Of a stretch of 64,000 nt of DNA, positions 60,512 through 64,000 are shown piece after piece. Source of the stretch: Chitinophagaceae bacterium IBVUCB2 (GTDB taxonomy: Bacteria > Bacteroidota > Bacteroidia > Chitinophagales > Chitinophagaceae); the NCBI GenBank assembly GCA_002127295.1, contig NFUV01000002.1:992001-1056000 (forward strand), given 5' to 3'. The notes under the pieces were generated by a model, which worked only from the letters and a program-made list of their open reading frames with translations, was not told the DNA's origin and made no database searches. Made by a program: the position numbers and the translations under genes. Numbering within the stretch: the stretch's first letter is position 1; every line of letters starts with the position of its first letter.

Positions 60512-62968
60512 ATGAAACAAATTAAAAGCCTGCTGCTAGTTTTCCTGATAAGTTTATCAATATCCGGTCTTGCCCAGGTAAAAAACGGAACAGTAAATGG
60601 AACCGTTATCGATGGTAACACCAAAACCATTGAATCGGCAACAATTACATTGCTTAGAGCAAAAGACTCCACAGTTGTAAAAATGAGTGTTGCTGATAAA
60701 GCGGGAAAATTCAATTTTGAAGGAGTTGCAGAAGGAACCTACCTGGTTTCCATTTCTGCGGTTGGACATGATAAAGGTTTTTCTGAAGCCTTTACAATTA
60801 ATTCATCCAATACTTCTGTTTCGTTGAAAACTATTGAACTAATACCTGTTGCTAAATCAGTAGCAGGAATAACAGTTACCGCCACCAAACCACTTGTTGA
60901 ACAAAAGATAGACAGGATGATTGTAAATGTGGAAGCATCAATTACCAATGTGGGTAGTTCTGCTATGGAAGTGTTGGAAAAATCGCCGGGCATTACGGTT
61001 GATAAAGATGGTAACATCAGCCTGAAAGGGAAACAAGGAGTTGTTGTAATGATCGATGGCCGTCCCAGTTATTTAGGTGGCGCCGACCTTGCAAACATGT
61101 TGCGTAGTATGAGTGCAAGTCAGTTGGATCAAATTGAGATCATGACAAATCCCCCAGCGAAGTATGATGCATCCGGAAATTCTGGTGTAATTAATATCAA
61201 AACAAAAAAGAATAAACAGTTTGGATACAATGGTAGTTTGACGACAGGGTATACAAGAGGTCAATATTCAAGATTTAATGAAGGTGCAAATTTTAACTAC
61301 CGTAATGGGAAAATAAATTTGTTTACCAGTCTTAATTATAACAGAAATCATAGAGGTGAAGATTTGGACATATTAAGAAACTTCCGGGAAACAAATACCA
61401 AAGAAATTCTTAGTGTATTCGATCAAAAATCTGAAATGGAAAACCAGGGACATTTCTATAGTGGTAAGCTGGGATTAGATTATTCCGCTACTAAAAGAAC
61501 AACCATTGGTTTTGTGTTGAGTGGATTTTACAATCCAAGCAATTGGTTAAGTAATACCAATACTTATATATACGACCCCAATAATGTATTGATAAGCCAA
61601 ACTAAATCATTAGCTAAGAATAATGAGAAATGGAAGAACTTTAGTGGCAATGTAAACTTTCGTACAGCATTGGATTCAGCAGGCCAGGAATTAACGGCGG
61701 ACCTGGATTATATACAATACAGAGTAACCAATAACCAACCTTTATTCACCACCTATTATAATAACACGGGCAACCAAAATGGTAAAATAGATTCATTAAT
61801 GGGTACGCTGCCACAAGCAATTACTATTTACAGTGGCAAAATGGATTATACTTTGCCTCTAAAGAAAGGTGCAAAGTTTGAAGCAGGTTTTAAGTCGAGC
61901 TATGTAAAAACAGATAATGATGCAAATTATGATAGTATTCAAAACGGTCAGATAATACATGATTATAACAGAAGTAATCACTTTTTGTACGAAGAAAATA
62001 TCAATGCGGTGTATGTAAACTATAGCAGACCTCTAAGTAAAAAATGGACTGGGCAATTTGGTCTGCGTATGGAGAACACTAATGCTAAAGGCGATCAGTT
62101 GACAACCGGTATCAATTTTAAAAGAAATTATACGCAACTTTTCCCAACAGCCTATTTACAATATGCAGCAAATGAAAAAAATTCGTTTGTTGTTAATTAT
62201 GGCAGAAGAGTGAACAGGCCTAATTACCAAGATTTGAATCCTTTTATTAATTTCATTGATAGGTACACTTTTGAGCAAGGTAATCCAAACCTGAAGCCTC
62301 AGTTCAGTCATAATATAGAGTTAAGTCACACTTATGCGGGTGCTTTAACAACTACATTAAATTATAGCAATACTACAGATATTATCCAGCAGGTATTAGA
62401 GCAAAACGAGGTAACTAATGAAACCTTTATTAAAAAAGCAAACATTGCATCCCGTAAGCAATTGGGAATTGCGGTAAGTGCAAACAAACAGATCAATAAG
62501 TGGTGGAGTGGTAGCATTTACACTAATCTTTCCAATAACCGTTTTAAAGGCATAGTAAACAATGAGCAGGTTTCTCTTGGCATTGTAATGTTTATGGCCC
62601 AGGCACAGCAACAATTTAAATGGGGTAAAGGATGGGGTGCTGAAGTAAGTGGTTTCTTCAGATCAAAAGGATTGGAAGGTGTAATATTTATTAAGCCGAT
62701 GGCTCAGATGAATGTTGGGTTTAGCAAGCAAATCCTAAATAATAAAGGAAGTGTTCGTTTAAACTTCCGTGATATTTTTGCCGGCGGTGTTGCAAGAGGT
62801 TATAGCAAGTATAGCAATGTAGATGCAAAGTTCACAAATATAAATGATAGCCGTTCAGTAAGTCTTGGTTTTACCTGGAGATTTAGCAAAGGAAAATTAA
62901 AAGCAGGCAGTGGAAAAAAAGAAGGTGGCGCATCTGATGAGCAGGGTAGAGTAGGAGCAGGAAATTAA
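60512..62968 (+). CDS. Outer-membrane beta-barrel (TonB-receptor-like) protein 1
   Basis: An 818-residue outer-membrane protein. Signal (SLLLVFLISLSISGLAQ), then a carboxypeptidase-regulatory-like domain (about 25-115: TVNGTVIDGNTKTIESATIT, NFEGVAEGTYLVSISAVGHD). A plug-like domain follows (about 125-215: VTVTATKPLVEQKIDRMIVN, LKGKQGVVVMIDGRPSYLGG, YDASGNSGVINIKTKKNK). The C-terminal part (about 225-800) is the OMP_b-brl_3 barrel with TonB-receptor-like strands (YGRRVNRPNYQDLNPFINFI, GFTWRFSKGKLK). There is no TonB box that I can point to. A tail rich in Gly and Lys ends it (SGKKEGGASDEQGRVGAGN). The substrate is unknown. A close paralogue follows. Confidence 0.9.
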   Translation: MKQIKSLLLVFLISLSISGLAQVKNGTVNGTVIDGNTKTIESATITLLRAKDSTVVKMSVADKAGKFNFEGVAEGTYLVSISAVGHDKGFSEAFTINSSNTSVSLKTIELIPVAKSVAGITVTATKPLVEQKIDRMIVNVEASITNVGSSAMEVLEKSPGITVDKDGNISLKGKQGVVVMIDGRPSYLGGADLANMLRSMSASQLDQIEIMTNPPAKYDASGNSGVINIKTKKNKQFGYNGSLTTGYTRGQYSRFNEGANFNYRNGKINLFTSLNYNRNHRGEDLDILRNFRETNTKEILSVFDQKSEMENQGHFYSGKLGLDYSATKRTTIGFVLSGFYNPSNWLSNTNTYIYDPNNVLISQTKSLAKNNEKWKNFSGNVNFRTALDSAGQELTADLDYIQYRVTNNQPLFTTYYNNTGNQNGKIDSLMGTLPQAITIYSGKMDYTLPLKKGAKFEAGFKSSYVKTDNDANYDSIQNGQIIHDYNRSNHFLYEENINAVYVNYSRPLSKKWTGQFGLRMENTNAKGDQLTTGINFKRNYTQLFPTAYLQYAANEKNSFVVNYGRRVNRPNYQDLNPFINFIDRYTFEQGNPNLKPQFSHNIELSHTYAGALTTTLNYSNTTDIIQQVLEQNEVTNETFIKKANIASRKQLGIAVSANKQINKWWSGSIYTNLSNNRFKGIVNNEQVSLGIVMFMAQAQQQFKWGKGWGAEVSGFFRSKGLEGVIFIKPMAQMNVGFSKQILNNKGSVRLNFRDIFAGGVARGYSKYSNVDAKFTNINDSRSVSLGFTWRFSKGKLKAGSGKKEGGASDEQGRVGAGN

Positions 62969-62994
62969 TTATACTATAACCATTAACCATATCC

Positions 62995-63027
62995 ATCCTC
63001 CCGAGATAATATCGGGAGGATTTTTTA
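62995..63027 (+). terminator. Rho-independent terminator between the two barrel genes
   Basis: ATCCTCCCGA (62995-63004) pairs perfectly with TCGGGAGGAT (63012-63021) around a 7-nt loop, followed by TTTTT. The two paralogues are therefore separate transcription units. Confidence 0.93.
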
Positions 63028-63211
63028 TTCTATGTTAAGGCTTCATTAACATACATTATTGTTTAAATGATAAACTTACCGCTTGTGTATCGATAACAAA
63101 TAGTTACCCTTTGTCACGGGAAGTACGAAACTTGTCATATTTCTCTTTCTTCTGAACGTATTGTAATGCAATTTTAGTTTTTCTAACAGACCATTAACCA
63201 TAGCCATGATT

Positions 63212-64000
63212 ATGAGAAAGTATTTTACTCTCTGTTGTCTTCTATTTGTATGTGTTCTTCATTCAGCAGCACAAAACAAAAATGGAAAAGTATCTGGATC
63301 AATATTAGATGCTTCAGGTAAATCACTATCATCAGTGACCGTATCACTTTTAAAAGCAAATGATCTAGCACTTGTAAAAACTGCCGTGAGTAATAAAGAA
63401 GGTGTGTACGAATTTGAGAATATTCCTGATGGCGAATATATTATTCAGGCCAGTACTGTTGGCTTCGAAAAGGGAAACAGCGAAAAAATTATAATTACCC
63501 CAACAGCTAATACTGTTCAGCTTGCTGCCCTGCAACTTGTTCCTGCTGCAAAAGGATTAAGTGAAGTTACCGTAACAGCCAAGCGGCCATTTATTGAAAC
63601 CAAGATCGATAAAACTGTAGTGAATGTAGAAGCATCACCAACCAATGCAGGTGCTACTGCATTGGAAGTACTGGAAAAGTCCCCCGGTATAATGGTAAGC
63701 AATGACGGAGCAATCAGTTTACGTGGAAAGGCGGGTGTAATTGTAATGATGGATGGTAAGCCTACCTTTTTATCGCCTACGGATCTGGCGAATCTCCTTA
63801 AAAATTTGCCGGCATCCGCTATCGACCAGATCGAGATCATGACCAATCCTTCTGCTAAATATGATGCTTCCGGAAATTCCGGTGTTATTAATATTAAAAC
63901 CAAGAAAGGCAAGATCGCAGGGTTTAACGGATCAATAATGGCCGGTATTACCACCAGTTTTTTTGAAAGTCCTACCGGAACCTTTTATGTTATTCCCAAG
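63212..64000 (+). CDS. Outer-membrane beta-barrel (TonB-receptor-like) protein 2, cut by the window end
   Basis: A paralogue of the gene at 60512, of which 263 residues are visible. It begins MRKYFTLCCLLFVCVLHSAA (ATG at 63212; an ATG at 63206 two codons earlier is also possible). The carboxypeptidase-regulatory-like domain (VSGSILDASGKSLSSVTVSL, NIPDGEYIIQASTVGFEKGN) and the plug-like domain (VTVTAKRPFIETKIDKTVVN, EKSPGIMVSNDGAISLRGKA, YDASGNSGVINIKTKKGKIA) are intact. The barrel lies beyond base 64000. Near the end the sequence differs from its paralogue (GSIMAGITTSFFESPTG), which I read as divergence rather than a frameshift because the frame stays open. Confidence 0.88.
   Translation, partial: MRKYFTLCCLLFVCVLHSAAQNKNGKVSGSILDASGKSLSSVTVSLLKANDLALVKTAVSNKEGVYEFENIPDGEYIIQASTVGFEKGNSEKIIITPTANTVQLAALQLVPAAKGLSEVTVTAKRPFIETKIDKTVVNVEASPTNAGATALEVLEKSPGIMVSNDGAISLRGKAGVIVMMDGKPTFLSPTDLANLLKNLPASAIDQIEIMTNPSAKYDASGNSGVINIKTKKGKIAGFNGSIMAGITTSFFESPTGTFYVIPK

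Noticed and set aside
63517-63954. A 145-codon minus-strand open frame at the right edge
   Set aside because: It is antisense to the second barrel gene, whose plus-strand frame has clear homology to its paralogue.
63900-64000. Frameshift near the end of the second barrel gene
   Set aside because: The frame stays open and the other frames give no better match to the paralogue; local divergence explains it.
1-64000. CRISPR array, rRNA operon, transposon or phage att site
   Set aside because: I found no regularly spaced repeats, rRNA sequence or transposase/integrase reading frame; the single tRNA gene has no repeated 3' end nearby.

Overview
The window comes from the chromosome of a Bacteroidota bacterium, most likely of the family Chitinophagaceae; the genus cannot be told from sequence alone. 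The evidence is low G+C, scarce Shine-Dalgarno sites, promoters of the TTTG-N19/20-TAnnTTTG type, a type IX secretion (T9SS) type A sorting domain, a PUR-alpha-like DUF3276 protein, tandem outer-membrane beta-barrel proteins with carboxypeptidase-regulatory-like domains, a futalosine-pathway MqnE, many SPII lipoproteins, and LytS/LytTR and TPR-kinase/NarL two-component pairs. I see no rRNA, CRISPR array, transposase or prophage. One tRNA-Ser(UGA) is present.

Layout. 0-10 kb: a membrane class III nucleotide cyclase, then a stress island (two tandem-domain universal stress proteins, a phospholipase-D/cardiolipin-synthase-like enzyme, Hsp20, a PNPOx-like flavoprotein, a small membrane protein pair) next to a TPR histidine kinase/LuxR-type regulator pair. 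10-17 kb: lipoproteins, an alpha/beta hydrolase, a GNAT enzyme, an HU-CCDC81/SPOR-like protein, an FKBP lipoprotein, L-serine dehydratase and a histone-H1-like basic protein with an acidic tail. 17-21 kb: a tightly coupled four-gene operon (UbiA prenyltransferase, type III polyketide synthase, methyltransferase, FAD oxidoreductase), probably making a modified phenolic or quinone lipid. 21-45 kb: mostly housekeeping genes (mqnE, nucleoside symporter, orphan ABC ATPase, trxA, dnaE, beta-propeller lipoprotein, NlpC/P60 lipoprotein, a flippase, M1 peptidase, peptide-binding lipoprotein, exported MsrA, PPC-domain lipoprotein, a MutS2 without Smr domain, CBS protein, LacI regulator, tRNA-Ser, ABC exporter, DUF3276).

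45-55.5 kb is the most unusual part. A 1312-residue T9SS-exported multidomain adhesin is followed by a five-gene unit: a small abundant-looking secreted protein, a terminator-like hairpin, a 918-residue outer-membrane barrel with Ig-like N-terminal and carboxypeptidase-regulatory-like C-terminal domains, a PapD/DUF916-like periplasmic chaperone, and two more small secreted beta proteins. The architecture resembles chaperone-usher fibre assembly, which is not typical of Bacteroidota. It is my best candidate for an undescribed surface-assembly system.

55.5-64 kb: pgi, threonine aldolase, a LytS/LytTR pair, and two tandem paralogous outer-membrane barrel proteins, the second running off the window end.

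CDS calls are conceptual. Where the longest open frame begins upstream of a signal peptide or a better ATG, I moved the start and say so.
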